DNA of 64,000 nt, taken from Legionella beliardensis (GTDB lineage: Bacteria > Pseudomonadota > Gammaproteobacteria > Legionellales > Legionellaceae). The stretch is from assembly GCF_900452395.1 (NCBI RefSeq), contig NZ_UGNV01000001.1:2963501-3027500 (forward strand), given 5' to 3'. This document shows, piece after piece, positions 32,077-42,478 of the stretch. The notes beneath the pieces are model-generated. The model searched no databases. It worked only from the letters and a program-made list of their open reading frames with translations, and was not told the origin of the DNA. Position 1 is the first letter of the stretch. Every line of letters begins with the position of its first letter. The position numbers and the translations under genes are program-made.

Positions 32077-32752
32077 TAACCACCCCTTTTACATCATAAT
32101 AGCGATTATCATTACGTATTACCTTAGGAACAAGAACACGTGGCTCAAGGTCAACAGGCTCATAAATCACTTTTTGCGTATGGGCATCATAACGCATTTG
32201 TACATGACCGCTAAGTGGAAAATCTTTTCTAAATGGGTGACCAATAAAACCATAATCAGTAAGGATGCGCCTTAAGTCGGGATGATTTTCAAATAAAATA
32301 CCATATAAATCATAGGCTTCACGCTCAAACCAATTTGCCCCTTTCCATATATCATGTACTGAAGGAACAACTAAATACTGCTCATCTACAAAAACTTTTA
32401 AGCGAACACGATGATTGAGTGATGTTGAAAGTAAATGATAAACCACGGCAAATCTAGGTTTATCCATAATGTATGCTCTTGATTCAAATCGCTCTACACC
32501 TCGAGAAAAACCATATTCGGTTGCTTCGTGAGTTTCCCAGTCATATAAGCCATAATGCAGATAGTCCACAGCGCATAGATCCATAAGCTCATCAAATGCA
32601 AATAATTCATTTGTTTTTAAGCTGCTTAGGACAAATTTAAGGTTAGCTACATCTGCTTCTAGCGTAATTTCACCAAATTCTAGGGAAATTGAAGCTATTT
32701 TATCCTCTAATTCCCTTTTAATATTTTCCGCCAACGTTGCTAATTTTGTCAT
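32069..32752 (-). CDS. nuoC: NADH-quinone oxidoreductase subunit C
   Basis: 227 residues, 30-kDa-type subunit of the peripheral arm. The signature ERE-DLYGI is seen as [29 protein letters not shown]. Overlaps nuoD by eight bases and follows nuoB by 19. Confidence 0.96.
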   Translation of the reverse strand: MTKLATLAENIKRELEDKIASISLEFGEITLEADVANLKFVLSSLKTNELFAFDELMDLCAVDYLHYGLYDWETHEATEYGFSRGVERFESRAYIMDKPRFAVVYHLLSTSLNHRVRLKVFVDEQYLVVPSVHDIWKGANWFEREAYDLYGILFENHPDLRRILTDYGFIGHPFRKDFPLSGHVQMRYDAHTQKVIYEPVDLEPRVLVPKVIRNDNRYYDVKGVVND

Positions 32753-32771
32753 CTGATTTTACTATCCTAAT

Positions 32772-33248
32772 CTAAACTTCAATTACAGATTTATGCCTAA
32801 TTTTGTTTTGAAGCTGGATTATGCCATATAAAAGTGCTTCTGCTGTAGGCGGGCATCCGGGTACATAAACATCTACAGGTACAATTCTGTCACAGCCGCG
32901 GACAACTGAATAAGAGTAGTGATAGTAACCACCACCATTCGCACAGGAACCCATAGAAATAACCCATCTAGGCTCAGGCATTTGATCATAAACCCTACGC
33001 AAAGCTGGCGCCATCTTATTACATAATGTACCAGCAACAATCATTACGTCTGATTGGCGCGGACTAGGTCTGAAAATTATACCAAAACGGTCTAAATCAT
33101 AGCGAGAAGCACCAACATGCATCATTTCCACAGCACAACAGGCCAGACCAAATGTCATTGGCCACATTGAACCACTACGTGCCCACCCTACTACTTGATC
33201 AATCGAAGTAGTGATAAAGCCTTTTTTTTGCAATTCTGCAGCTGCCAT
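32772..33248 (-). CDS. nuoB: NADH-quinone oxidoreductase subunit B
   Basis: 158 residues. Holds cluster N2, the last 4Fe-4S before quinone: tandem Cys in LACCAVEMM, Cys in GSCANGGG and in [10 protein letters not shown]. The 181 bases between it and nuoA are longer than elsewhere in the operon. Confidence 0.97.
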   Translation of the reverse strand: MAAAELQKKGFITTSIDQVVGWARSGSMWPMTFGLACCAVEMMHVGASRYDLDRFGIIFRPSPRQSDVMIVAGTLCNKMAPALRRVYDQMPEPRWVISMGSCANGGGYYHYSYSVVRGCDRIVPVDVYVPGCPPTAEALLYGIIQLQNKIRHKSVIEV

Positions 33249-33429
33249 AGAAGCCTCTAGAAAAATCTTATTTCGTAATTATGCTCACTCTAAATATGGG
33301 TTTCGAAGCCAGTTAATTTAGGTTTAAACTATGCCTCATTTGCATAAATACTGCAATTTATAAGCAGATAAAAGAGGATGCAAATACAATTAACTTAGTA
33401 TAAAGCCAAAGAAAGGTTTCGAAAGGTGT

Positions 33430-33786
33430 CTATTCCCACTCAAGAGCACCCCGCTTCCATTCATATATAAAGCCTATTACTAATAAGCCAAGAAAAATCA
33501 TCATTGCCGAAAAACCAAACCAGCCAATCTTTCTTAAAACTAATGCCCATGGAAAGAAAAAGGCTGTTTCTAAGTCGAATATAATAAATAGTATAGCAAC
33601 TAAATAAAATCTCACATCAAAAGGTATATGCGAACTTTCAAATGCGTTAAATCCACATTCATAAGGGGCATTTTTAGCTGAGTCTGGGTTGTGCTTAGAA
33701 AGCAGCGCACCAACAGAAAATAAGGCCACGCCTAAACCTATTGCAATAACAATAAAAATAAGTATTGGTAAATATTGTGATAGCAT
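33430..33786 (-). CDS. nuoA: NADH-quinone oxidoreductase subunit A
   Basis: 118 residues, three membrane helices. The loop after helix 1 ([35 protein letters not shown]) is the family signature. First nuo gene, beginning 21 bases after the tRNA-Leu 3' end, so the operon is probably read from the tpiA-secG-tRNA side. Confidence 0.96.
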   Translation of the reverse strand: MLSQYLPILIFIVIAIGLGVALFSVGALLSKHNPDSAKNAPYECGFNAFESSHIPFDVRFYLVAILFIIFDLETAFFFPWALVLRKIGWFGFSAMMIFLGLLVIGFIYEWKRGALEWE

Positions 33787-33806
33787 AGTTTCATTTCGCT
33801 TAAGAT

Positions 33807-33892
33807 TGGTGCCGAAGGCCGGACTCGAACCGGCACAGCTTTACGCCACCGCCCCCTCAAGACGGCGTGTCTACCAATTCCACCACTTCGGC
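33807..33892 (-). tRNA. leuU: tRNA-Leu (GAG)
   Basis: 86 bases with encoded CCA; a long variable arm marks a class II tRNA, and the anticodon is GAG in loop TTGAGGG. Starts seven bases after the secG stop, the same secG-leuU order as in E. coli, so it is likely processed from a shared transcript. Confidence 0.96.
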
Positions 33893-33898
33893 ATGTAA

Positions 33899-34225
33899 TT
33901 ATTGTTTTCCTTTGCTGCTATCAACCGGCACAGGAATTTTAGTTTCCGGTACACTGGTTTGTTGAGGTATTGCTTGTTGCGCCGCTTTTTGATACTGCGT
34001 TGAAACAAGGTAAGATAAAGTTAAGCTTGTTATAAAAAAGGTTAGAGCTAATCCACCTGTTAATTTAAATAAAAAGCTTCCTGTGCCTTGGCTTCCAAAC
34101 ACAGTGTTTGAAGCACCAGACCCAAAGGCTGCGCCTATATCGGCACCTTTGCCATGCTGTATTAGTACAAGGCCAATTAGAACAAGTGACACTAATACGT
34201 GAATCATTAAGATTAGTTGATACAT
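33899..34225 (-). CDS. secG: Protein translocase subunit SecG
   Basis: 108 residues with two membrane helices ([20 protein letters not shown] and [17 protein letters not shown]) joined by the conserved [18 protein letters not shown] loop. Accessory subunit of SecYEG that aids SecA-driven export. Overlaps the tpiA end by 13 bases. Confidence 0.95.
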   Translation of the reverse strand: MYQLILMIHVLVSLVLIGLVLIQHGKGADIGAAFGSGASNTVFGSQGTGSFLFKLTGGLALTFFITSLTLSYLVSTQYQKAAQQAIPQQTSVPETKIPVPVDSSKGKQ

Positions 34226-34962
34226 TTAATAATTTCCACAAACTGCCGTGCATTCAGTGATGCACCGCCAATCAACCCCCCATCAACATCAGGCATAGCG
34301 AATAATGCTTCTGCGTTTTTTTCATTCACGCTCCCACCATAAAGAAGCGGGACTGTAGCCGCATCCGCATTGCTAAATTTAGCAATGATAGACCTAATTG
34401 TTGTATGTGCCAACTGAGCTTGCTCAGGAGAAGCGGTATGCCCTGTACCAATTGCCCAAACCGGCTCATAAGCGACAACGCAATGACTAAAAGCACGTGC
34501 ATCTCTTTCTGCTATAGCGCATAATTGCTTAGCTAAGACATGCTCTGTTTCACCTTCTTCACGCTCTTTTAGCGTCTCCCCCACGCATAAGACCGGTATC
34601 ATACCATGATCTTTTACATGGTGGAATTTATCTGCAACAAATTTTTCATCTTCGTTAAATAGGGTTCGGCGTTCCGAGTGACCAACTAGAATATAATTAC
34701 ATCCATAATCTTTTAACATTGGGCCAGACAACTCACCTGTGTAAGCACCAAAATCTTTGGGATATACATTCTGAGCGCCCCAATGAATAGCACTTTTACT
34801 TAAATGAGTGCTGACCAAAGGTAAATAAATAGCCGGTGGCATAATAATACATTCTGCAGTCATTGAGCTTGGCCATAGTTGGAGCAGCTCATTTAGCAGC
34901 GCCTCAATCGACGTTAATTGGCCATTCATTTTCCAATTACCAGCTATAATTTTCTGCCTCAT
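34213..34962 (-). CDS. tpiA: Triosephosphate isomerase
   Basis: 249 residues (E. coli 255). Interconverts dihydroxyacetone phosphate and glyceraldehyde 3-phosphate. Catalytic Lys11 in NWKMN, the His in VGHSERR and the Glu in [11 protein letters not shown] are all present; GGSVNEKN is the phosphate-binding loop. Overlaps secG by 13 bases. Confidence 0.97.
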   Translation of the reverse strand: MRQKIIAGNWKMNGQLTSIEALLNELLQLWPSSMTAECIIMPPAIYLPLVSTHLSKSAIHWGAQNVYPKDFGAYTGELSGPMLKDYGCNYILVGHSERRTLFNEDEKFVADKFHHVKDHGMIPVLCVGETLKEREEGETEHVLAKQLCAIAERDARAFSHCVVAYEPVWAIGTGHTASPEQAQLAHTTIRSIIAKFSNADAATVPLLYGGSVNEKNAEALFAMPDVDGGLIGGASLNARQFVEIIKCIN

Positions 34963-35139
34963 TTACACCCCATAATAAACGGCCGCCAATATACCTTAAA
35001 GATTAAGCACACGTCAATCATCTGCTTTAATAGATGGAATAAATTTATCTAACTATCCTTTTGAAAGTTAATGAATAAGGTTATTCAGCAATAAGAAACG
35101 ATTTAAGAAGATGTTAGTCACGTTAACTAAACAATTAAA

Positions 35140-36486
35140 TTAATAATTTAAGTCTATTTGCATAATCTCATCTTTTAATTGCTCAGCATAACGCGTAACC
35201 ATTTCCTTATCTTCACCTTCAACCATAACGCGTAATAGAGGTTCCGTGCCGGAAGGACGTAACAATACTCTGCCTGTTTGATCTAGCTCTTTTGTTAAGT
35301 TATCTACTAAATCAGTGACTTGTTTATTTTTAACTAATGTAATTGCGTTTGGTGTTTTAATATTTAATAAAACCTGCGGAAATAGCTCAACTCCATGCGC
35401 TAACTCTTCTAAGGTCTTTCCATGCATGATCATACAAGCTAAGACTTGTAAGGCAGCAATAATACCATCACCCGTGGTTGTTTTGTCTAAACAAACGATA
35501 TGCCCTGATGTTTCACCACCAATTTGCCAATTCATTGCTTTAAGCGATTCAAGCACATAGCGATCACCTACTTTTGCTCTTTTAAAAGGGATATCTAAAG
35601 CAGCCAGCGCCTTTTCAAGCCCATAATTACTCATTAACGTACCAACAATACCGCCTTGCAATATTTGACGCTGCTGTCTGTCTTTGGCAAGAATATAAAG
35701 TATTTGATCGCCATCAACTACATTACCGGCAGCATCGACTAAAATAACTCTATCGCCGTCCCCATCTAGTGCAACACCTAAATCAGCGCCGTACCGTAAA
35801 ACGTGTTGCCTAAGATTTTCAGGAGATGTTGAACCACATTGCTTATTAATATTAAAGCCGTCAGGCTCATCAAAAATAGCAATTACTTCTGCGCCTAATT
35901 CGTTAAACACATTAGGTGCAATATGATAAGTAGCGCCATTAGCGCAATCAACCACCAATTTAATGCCTGTTAGGCGGGTTAAAGAGGAGATAGATGATTT
36001 GCAAAACTCTATATACCGCCCAGGAGCATCACTAATCCGTTTTGCTTTACCTAAATTTCCAGAAGAAACAATTTTTAGCGGTTTTTCTATTTCATCTTCA
36101 ATGGCTTGCTCAATATGATCAGGTAATTTGCTACCATCAGAAGAAAAAAACTTAATACCATTGTCTTCAAAAAGATTATGTGAGGCACTGATAACAATAC
36201 CAGCACTAGCACGTAATGTTTGCGTTAAATAAGCCACAGCCGGCGTAGGCATAGGGCCTAATAAGTTAACATCTACGCCCGCAGCGGATAGGCCTGCTTC
36301 TAGTGCTGACTCTAGCATGTATCCTGAAATCCGGGTATCTTTTCCAATGATAACTTTATTTCGATATCCATCAGCAAGTATACGGCCTACCGCCCAACCT
36401 AGCTTTAAGACAAATTCAGGATTAATAGTTGATATCCCTACTTGCCCACGAATACCGTCAGTACCAAAATATTTACGTTGGCTCAT
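35140..36486 (-). CDS. glmM: Phosphoglucosamine mutase
   Basis: 448 residues (E. coli 445). Converts glucosamine 6-phosphate to glucosamine 1-phosphate for peptidoglycan and LPS. Active-site phosphoserine S102 in SASHN, metal loop DGDGDR and substrate loop GGETSGH are intact. Overlaps folP by four bases (ATGA), the ftsH-folP-glmM order of E. coli. Confidence 0.97.
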   Translation of the reverse strand: MSQRKYFGTDGIRGQVGISTINPEFVLKLGWAVGRILADGYRNKVIIGKDTRISGYMLESALEAGLSAAGVDVNLLGPMPTPAVAYLTQTLRASAGIVISASHNLFEDNGIKFFSSDGSKLPDHIEQAIEDEIEKPLKIVSSGNLGKAKRISDAPGRYIEFCKSSISSLTRLTGIKLVVDCANGATYHIAPNVFNELGAEVIAIFDEPDGFNINKQCGSTSPENLRQHVLRYGADLGVALDGDGDRVILVDAAGNVVDGDQILYILAKDRQQRQILQGGIVGTLMSNYGLEKALAALDIPFKRAKVGDRYVLESLKAMNWQIGGETSGHIVCLDKTTTGDGIIAALQVLACMIMHGKTLEELAHGVELFPQVLLNIKTPNAITLVKNKQVTDLVDNLTKELDQTGRVLLRPSGTEPLLRVMVEGEDKEMVTRYAEQLKDEIMQIDLNY

Positions 36487-37367
36487 TCCATAACTACCTT
36501 TTTAAAATTATTATTAACTTGCATAATCGCTTTTAGCATAAGTAATGCTTGCTTTGTTTCCTCTACATCGTGGGTTCTGATTATATCGACCCCTTTTAAA
36601 CTGGCAACTATATTTATTGCAATGCCGCCAATCATTCGCTCATTTACCTCTTTATTTAAGATAGCCCCGATTGTACTTTTTCTTGAGACCCCTAACATTA
36701 AGGGTAATTGATGTTGCTTAAACTGCCCTAAATTATTAACAATTTGTAAATTATGCTCAATAGATTTGCCAAAACCAAAACCCGGATCAAGGATAATATG
36801 TTCTTTTTTTATTCCTACTTTTAAGCAGCGGGCAATTTGACTTTGAAAAAATTCATTAATTTCTCTAGTTATATCATCATAGCTAATTGGCGCCACTTGC
36901 ATTGTTTCTGGAATACCTTTCATATGCATCAGGCATACAGGTGTTTGTAACTTAGCAGCAACATGAAGCGCTGCCTCATCTCGTAAGCCACTAATATCAT
37001 TAATGATATCAGCGCCTGCGTCTATTGCAGCTTCCATAACTGCTGCTTTTGTTGTATCTATGGAGATACAACAATCTGTTTCTTGGCGTAACTGCTCAAT
37101 TAAAGGGATAACTCTGGCTATCTCCTCATCACTGCTTATAGGCTTTGCGCCGGGCCTAGAGGATTCTCCCCCAATATCAAGAATATCAGCTCCTGCAACA
37201 ATTAATTGGCGAGCATAAGCTAAGGCCTGCTCACAATTAAGATAACATCCACCATCTGAGAAAGAATCAGGCGTAACATTAATAATTCCCATGATTAAGG
37301 GCGAGTGATATAGCACCGATTTTGAATTGATTTGTTGACACCAATTTTTAAACTGTTGACTATTCAT
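36483..37367 (-). CDS. folP: Dihydropteroate synthase
   Basis: 294 residues from ATG 37367, with TAAGG upstream; an open frame runs 38 codons further back but through a hairpin and without family similarity. Joins pABA to the pterin in folate synthesis and is the sulfonamide target. Motifs: [24 protein letters not shown] and the C-terminal SRKSTIG. Same pathway as folE at 8286. Confidence 0.94.
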   Translation of the reverse strand: MNSQQFKNWCQQINSKSVLYHSPLIMGIINVTPDSFSDGGCYLNCEQALAYARQLIVAGADILDIGGESSRPGAKPISSDEEIARVIPLIEQLRQETDCCISIDTTKAAVMEAAIDAGADIINDISGLRDEAALHVAAKLQTPVCLMHMKGIPETMQVAPISYDDITREINEFFQSQIARCLKVGIKKEHIILDPGFGFGKSIEHNLQIVNNLGQFKQHQLPLMLGVSRKSTIGAILNKEVNERMIGGIAINIVASLKGVDIIRTHDVEETKQALLMLKAIMQVNNNFKKVVME

Positions 37368-37422
37368 GCCCAACCTTATATGTGCGCCTGCGGTATTAGA
37401 GTCTGTTGACATTCGGGTTATT

Positions 37423-37461
37423 CTCTCTATGCCCCGCTCATAAAGCGCGGAGTATAGAGAG
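37423..37461. repeat. Hairpin between ftsH and folP
   Basis: Arms CTCTCTAT (37423-37430) and ATAGAGAG (37454-37461) are exact complements, and the interior GCCCCGC/GCGCGGA nearly pairs too. There is no U-tract, so a processing or regulatory stem is likelier than a terminator. Confidence 0.5.
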
Positions 37462-37566
37462 CGTTTGGGGTTAATTGTCAAAATACATATTTAATAAAAA
37501 ATGGTTTAACTAATAGAGCGATAAAATCTGCTCCATTTGCGCAGACAAAGCCTTTTGAGAAAATAC

Positions 37567-39474
37567 TTAATGTTCCTCAGCAGGCCTATCTACAGGTTTA
37601 CCATTGATTACTTTAGTAGTAGGTTTAGAGTTATTATCTGAATCTAACGATTTAAGGGATTCCCAATCATCTGGAGGAGATGGTGGTTTACCTGACATAA
37701 TTTCATTGATTTGCTTAGTATCAATTGTCTCATATTTAATTAGTGCTTCTGCCATTAAGTGTAAGATATCCATTTTAGCCACCAAAATATCTTTAGCACG
37801 TTGATAATTTCTAGTAATAATTTCATTTACTTCCTCATCAATGAGCTGAGCAGTCTTATCCGAAATTTCTTTATTATGGCTGACGCTGCGACCAAGGAAT
37901 ACTTCGCCTTCCTCTTCGCCAAAGGTCAACGGGCCTAAACCTGATAAGCCCCAGCTTGTTACCATCTTACGCGCAATTTCTGTAGAGCGCATAATATCGT
38001 TTGACGCGCCTGTGGTCACATTTTCAGCGCCAAAAATCAACTCCTCAGCAATACGACCACCAAATAGACTTGATAACTGACTTTCTAAACGACGCTTACT
38101 ATGGCTATAACGATCTTGCTCAGGCAAAAACATAGTCACCCCAAGTGCGCGCCCTCGAGGAATAATAGTCACTTTATATACCGGGTCATGCTCTGGAACA
38201 GATAAACCTACAATAGCATGGCCTGCTTCATGATAGGCTGTTAATTTTTTCTCATTTTCATCCATAACCATAGAACGACGCTCAGCGCCCATCATGATTT
38301 TATCTTTAGCTTTATCAAGTTCAACTAGGCTAACCTTTCGCTTGTTAGCACGCGCTGCAAATAGGGCAGCTTCATTAACTAAGTTTGCTAAATCTGCTCC
38401 TGAGAAACCAGGCGTACCCCGTGCAATAGGCAGTACTTCAACTTGTTTATCAACAGGAACTTTACTTAAATGAACTTTAAGGATCTGCTCTCGGCCGCGA
38501 ATGTCTGGCAAAGGGACCACTACTTGTCTATCAAAACGTCCTGGGCGCAATAAAGCAGGATCAAGGACATCCGGTCTATTCGTAGCAGCCACTACAATGA
38601 CGCCGTCATTACCTTCAAAACCATCCATTTCGACTAGCAATTGATTAAGCGTTTGCTCCCGCTCATCATGCCCACCACCAAGGCCGGCACCACGATGTCG
38701 CCCTACAGCATCTATTTCATCGATAAAAATAATACAAGGCGCTTGTTTTTTTGCCTGCTCAAACATATCACGCACACGCGAAGCGCCCACGCCAACAAAC
38801 ATTTCCACAAAGTCTGAGCCTGAGATAGTAAAGAAGGGTACTTTCGCTTCACCAGCAACCGCTTTAGCTAATAATGTTTTACCTGTACCTGGAGGCCCTA
38901 CTAACAATACCCCTCGCGGAATTCTACCGCCTAGGTTTTGGAATTTACTTGGATCGCGTAAGAAATCAACCAGCTCTTTCACTTCCTCTTTTGCTTCATC
39001 AACACCCGCCACATCAGCAAACGTTACTTTAACTTGATCTTCACCTAATAATCGTGCTCGTGAACGACCAAATGACATAGCGCCGCGGCCACCGCCACCT
39101 TGCATTTGCCGCATAAAGAATATCCAAACGCCGATGAGCAACAGCATTGGGAACCAATTAATAAATAAATGCAGTAAGAAACTTTCTTGGGGTTTTTCCT
39201 GCCCGCTCACTTCTACTTTATTTTGCAGTAACTGACCTAGCAAGGCTGTATCCTGCATTGGCATGTAGGTAACAAAGCGCTGATTATTCTTTGTTGTTCC
39301 TCTGATAACTTTATTATCTTCAATAGTTACAGAGTTAATCATGCCCTGATCAATTTCTGTTAAAAACTGGCTATAAGGAATTTTTTCTGTAGTACCATGC
39401 CGAGGTCCAAAATTACTAAATACAGACACCAGCACGATAGCTATAACAAGCCATAGAAATAAATTTTTTACCAT
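37567..39474 (-). CDS. ftsH: ATP-dependent zinc metalloprotease FtsH
   Basis: 635 residues from ATG 39474; [19 protein letters not shown] aligns with the E. coli start, so the upstream TTG (39483) is not used. Degrades misassembled membrane proteins, and in E. coli LpxC and sigma-32. Two membrane helices (about 5-20, 105-122), AAA domain with Walker A GPPGTGKT (193-200), Walker [12 protein letters not shown], zinc motif HEAGH (415-419). The tail is Pro/Ser/Asp rich. Downstream: folP. Confidence 0.97.
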   Translation of the reverse strand: MVKNLFLWLVIAIVLVSVFSNFGPRHGTTEKIPYSQFLTEIDQGMINSVTIEDNKVIRGTTKNNQRFVTYMPMQDTALLGQLLQNKVEVSGQEKPQESFLLHLFINWFPMLLLIGVWIFFMRQMQGGGGRGAMSFGRSRARLLGEDQVKVTFADVAGVDEAKEEVKELVDFLRDPSKFQNLGGRIPRGVLLVGPPGTGKTLLAKAVAGEAKVPFFTISGSDFVEMFVGVGASRVRDMFEQAKKQAPCIIFIDEIDAVGRHRGAGLGGGHDEREQTLNQLLVEMDGFEGNDGVIVVAATNRPDVLDPALLRPGRFDRQVVVPLPDIRGREQILKVHLSKVPVDKQVEVLPIARGTPGFSGADLANLVNEAALFAARANKRKVSLVELDKAKDKIMMGAERRSMVMDENEKKLTAYHEAGHAIVGLSVPEHDPVYKVTIIPRGRALGVTMFLPEQDRYSHSKRRLESQLSSLFGGRIAEELIFGAENVTTGASNDIMRSTEIARKMVTSWGLSGLGPLTFGEEEGEVFLGRSVSHNKEISDKTAQLIDEEVNEIITRNYQRAKDILVAKMDILHLMAEALIKYETIDTKQINEIMSGKPPSPPDDWESLKSLDSDNNSKPTTKVINGKPVDRPAEEH

Positions 39475-39531
39475 GTCGTTCAAAGCATTAACCTCGATAT
39501 GTGCGAATTTATACGCTAAGCAATAAAGTTA

Positions 39532-40152
39532 CTATAAATTATAGCCCTTCGCCAGCATATAGGTTTCATGCGAGCGTGAGCGAGATGCCATAGGTTTACG
39601 AATTACCACCTTATCAAATCTCTGCCGTGCTAATTTAATAAGGTTATCAAACCCAACACCATGAAAAATCTTTATCAGCATAGCACCTCCTGTTTTAAGC
39701 ATTGTATCGCCAAAATCGAAAGCTAACTCAGCTAAATACATTGCTTTCGGAATATCAACTATTCTCGATCCACTCATATTTGGGGCCATATCTGATAAAA
39801 GCAAGTCTAATCCTCTCTTTGGTATCAAATTTATTAACTGCTGTAGTACATCTTCTTCTCGAAAATCACCTTGTATAAAGTTGACACCTGGTAATTCATC
39901 CATTGGCAATAAATCTAAAGCAACAATTGTTCCATTTCCTCTTACTTTTTGCACAACAAATTGAGCCCAGCCGCCAGGCGCGGCTCCTAGATCCACAATT
40001 GTCATCCCTGGCTTAATAAGATGCTCTTTTTCATCAATTTCTTTTAACTTGTAAACCGCGCGGCTACGATAACCCTCTGCCTGCGCTTTTTTGACAAAAA
40101 CATCATCAAAATGTTCCTTTAACCAACGATTACTACTTTTAGAACGAGGCAT
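39532..40152 (-). CDS. rlmE: 23S rRNA 2'-O-ribose methyltransferase RlmE (FtsJ)
   Basis: 206 residues from ATG 40152, where MPRSKSSNRWLKEHF matches the E. coli start; the longer frame (to 40233) is not conserved. Methylates U2552 in the A-loop, a late heat-shock-linked step of 50S assembly. SAM motif VDLGAAPGGW (54-63) and the Lys-Asp-Lys-Glu tetrad residues (in YKLKEI, DLLLSDMAPN, MLIKIF and RSHETYML) are present. Sits before ftsH, and divergent from yhbY, as in E. coli. Confidence 0.93.
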   Translation of the reverse strand: MPRSKSSNRWLKEHFDDVFVKKAQAEGYRSRAVYKLKEIDEKEHLIKPGMTIVDLGAAPGGWAQFVVQKVRGNGTIVALDLLPMDELPGVNFIQGDFREEDVLQQLINLIPKRGLDLLLSDMAPNMSGSRIVDIPKAMYLAELAFDFGDTMLKTGGAMLIKIFHGVGFDNLIKLARQRFDKVVIRKPMASRSRSHETYMLAKGYNL

Positions 40153-40250
40153 ACCATGTAATAAATATAAACTTATTAATATAATACTCAAATTTACTAT
40201 CGTTTCCCAGCAAAACGTGCAATAATTTAACATTTAAATGAGATTTTGCT

Positions 40251-40517
40251 GTGGATAGCACATTTAAACAAGCACTCAAAGCGAGAGCACATCACTTAAA
40301 GCCTGTTGTCTTATTAGGCGCTAAAGGCTTAACACCGGCCATTACTGAAGAAACAAACGTTGCCTTAAATGCGCATGAATTAATTAAAGTTAAAATTAAT
40401 GGCGCAGAAAAAGAAGACCGGCAAAAAATGGCTGCTGACCTTTGCCAGCAAGTAGGCGCTGAGCTTATTCAAATGATTGGTAATACCGTCGTTCTCTATC
40501 GCGAAAAAGCTGATTAA
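40251..40517 (+). CDS. yhbY: YhbY-type CRM-domain RNA-binding protein
   Basis: 88 residues, starting at a GTG since the nearest ATG is out of frame. CRS1-YhbY domain: ARAHHLKPVVLLGAKGLT with a GxxG-type loop, and LIQMIGNTVVLYR at the end. Associates with pre-50S particles. Divergent from rlmE, which also acts on 50S assembly. Confidence 0.93.
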   Translation: MDSTFKQALKARAHHLKPVVLLGAKGLTPAITEETNVALNAHELIKVKINGAEKEDRQKMAADLCQQVGAELIQMIGNTVVLYREKAD

Positions 40518-40650
40518 CCAGCTTTTTCAACCGCGCCACTATTTATCCTAAATTAACTAATTTATTTTCTCTCTTAAATCCTACAAAACCCTCTTTTAAT
40601 CTAGCCTTACCTATAATTTATATATCTTTACTATTTTTAATATTTTTCTC

Positions 40651-40713
40651 TTGCAAATGATAATCATTATCATTTATATTGAATATCACTAATTAAGAAT
40701 GATTATCATTTAC
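40651..40713 (+). promoter_or_regulatory. Fur-controlled promoter of the lbtA-lbtB siderophore operon
   Basis: A 21-base perfect dyad (AAATGATAAT C ATTATCATTT, 40655-40675) is a textbook Fur box. It lies between and over a -35 TTGCAA (40651-40656) and a -10 TATATT (40675-40680) spaced by 18. A second box AATGAT T ATCATT (40698-40710) follows. Iron-loaded Fur should block this promoter, as expected for iron-repressed siderophore synthesis. Confidence 0.92.
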
Positions 40714-40738
40714 TAATTATTTCTATGCGGAGAAGACT

Positions 40739-42478
40739 ATGGCCTTAGCCTACAATCAATTCGAGGAATTAAGTCATCAATTGCGCTTTCTTCTTTTTGA
40801 AATTGGCATTGGCTTGCCGTCACATGCAGTCAATAACGTCATCGATAAGGCTCATCAAGATTGTCTGGTACGATTACAACAGGCTGCTTTAAGAGAAAAG
40901 TTAATTGAAAAACCCCTTTATAGTTATCATATATCTGATTTTATAGACCAACTCCAATTACGATTAAAAATACTTAAATCAGAGAGCCGATTTTATCGTT
41001 GGGATTTACTGCGACAAGAATTAAATGAATCCATTGCTAATGAAGCAATGGCTTTAATTTATCGGCAGCGCTGGCAGAAAGAATTAGCCATGCAATTACA
41101 AGGTACCTCTTCTTTCTGGGCCTGGCTTAAACAACAAGATTCAAAAAGCACCCTTCCCTTTCTTGAGCAATGGAGCTGTGTAGGGCATCCTTATCATCCT
41201 AATTTTCGGGCTAAGATGGGGCTAAGCCGACGAGAAGTTTTGCAGTATTCACCTGAATTTAATGCCCAAGTGAGTTTACACTGGTGTGCATTACATCAAG
41301 AAAAAATACAGGTTAACTCTATTAATCAAACTTATTTAGAATTAATGTCTTGTCTCTTTCCTGCAGAGTATGTGACTTGGCAACATAAGTTACAACTTCA
41401 GCAGCTAAATCCTAACGATTTTTACCCTATTCCTGTACATCCTTGGCAATGGCGTAATCAGCTACAGATTCCTTTAGCATCATTGATTGACAGAAAACAA
41501 TTAATTTTAATTCCACATCATCAACTAACTCAGCCTTCAATGTCCTTAAGGACCATGATACCGATTACGCAACATTTAAATCATTTAAAACTTGCGATGG
41601 CAGTACATACCACCTCAGCGACTCGAACAGTTTCACCGGCTTCAGCTCAAAATGGACCTGCTATATCTGCATGGCTCACCCAAATACTAAAGACCCATCA
41701 GCATTATAACGACACGCTTTTCTTAGCGCGTGACTTAGCTGGAGCGCATTTACAGGAACCTACGTTAGCATCAGGTTTACATAAACAATTAGCCTTTATT
41801 TTACGAGAAAGCCCACTTCAATATGTGCAAGATAACCAGCAACTTATTCCTTTGGCTGGATTATTTGTTAATTCGCCTCTGTCTAATGAACCGCTTTTAT
41901 TAGACATTATTAGAGCCAGTGGTATTAACCCAGAGCAATACTTTAAGCATTATTGCCACTGTGTCATTAAGGGACAATTACACCTACTCCTTCACTATGG
42001 TGTAGCTCTAGAGGCACATCAACAAAATACGCTTATTGTTTTTGAAAATAACCTACCAAAATCGCTTATTATTCGTGATTTGGGTGGGATTTATCTTTGT
42101 AATCATGCCGATTTTCAAGATAAAGCACGGCCAAGTTTACACCCTGAATCAACCATCATTACCTCTAATTTGGCAGACACTTGCAATAAATTTATTCATG
42201 GAAATTTACAGAGTAATTTAGCTTATTGGATTAATAGCTTAAGTCAATTTAAGGATCTTACACCCGCTAGCCTTTGGCACATTGTGTTTAATACTATTCA
42301 AGCAGAATTAAGCAACCTTGCGCCTGCAATTAAACCTTCTGTTTTAGATTGGTATCAACAGCATCTATTGCAAAAGCCTTGGCAACATAAAAGTTTGCTC
42401 CTAATGCGACTTGTGCCTAGCAAAAAGCATAATCATTTGACTTTAACTGCTAATCCTTTGAGCTCATTTGATGTCTAA
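40739..42478 (+). CDS. lbtA: IucA/IucC-family NIS siderophore synthetase (LbtA-like)
   Basis: 579 residues. NIS synthetases join citrate carboxylates to amines or alcohols using ATP; L. pneumophila LbtA makes legiobactin, shown to be rhizoferrin. Family motifs: HPYHPNFRAKMGLS, IPVHPWQW, and TTSATRTVSP (about 290) with the ATP site HTTS-ATR; a C-terminal FhuF-like part continues to the end. GGAGA lies six bases before the ATG. Strong Fur boxes upstream. Its stop overlaps lbtB by eight bases. The Lbt naming rests on the neighbouring exporter and lineage; a related NIS enzyme is possible. Confidence 0.85.
   Translation: MALAYNQFEELSHQLRFLLFEIGIGLPSHAVNNVIDKAHQDCLVRLQQAALREKLIEKPLYSYHISDFIDQLQLRLKILKSESRFYRWDLLRQELNESIANEAMALIYRQRWQKELAMQLQGTSSFWAWLKQQDSKSTLPFLEQWSCVGHPYHPNFRAKMGLSRREVLQYSPEFNAQVSLHWCALHQEKIQVNSINQTYLELMSCLFPAEYVTWQHKLQLQQLNPNDFYPIPVHPWQWRNQLQIPLASLIDRKQLILIPHHQLTQPSMSLRTMIPITQHLNHLKLAMAVHTTSATRTVSPASAQNGPAISAWLTQILKTHQHYNDTLFLARDLAGAHLQEPTLASGLHKQLAFILRESPLQYVQDNQQLIPLAGLFVNSPLSNEPLLLDIIRASGINPEQYFKHYCHCVIKGQLHLLLHYGVALEAHQQNTLIVFENNLPKSLIIRDLGGIYLCNHADFQDKARPSLHPESTIITSNLADTCNKFIHGNLQSNLAYWINSLSQFKDLTPASLWHIVFNTIQAELSNLAPAIKPSVLDWYQQHLLQKPWQHKSLLLMRLVPSKKHNHLTLTANPLSSFDV

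Noticed and set aside
36483-37481. Longer folP start at 37481
   Set aside because: The extra codons cross a hairpin and have no similarity to dihydropteroate synthases; ATG 37367 has a ribosome-binding site.
39532-40233. Longer rlmE start at 40233
   Set aside because: The extra 27 residues form a hydrophobic stretch absent from the family; conserved sequence begins at ATG 40152.
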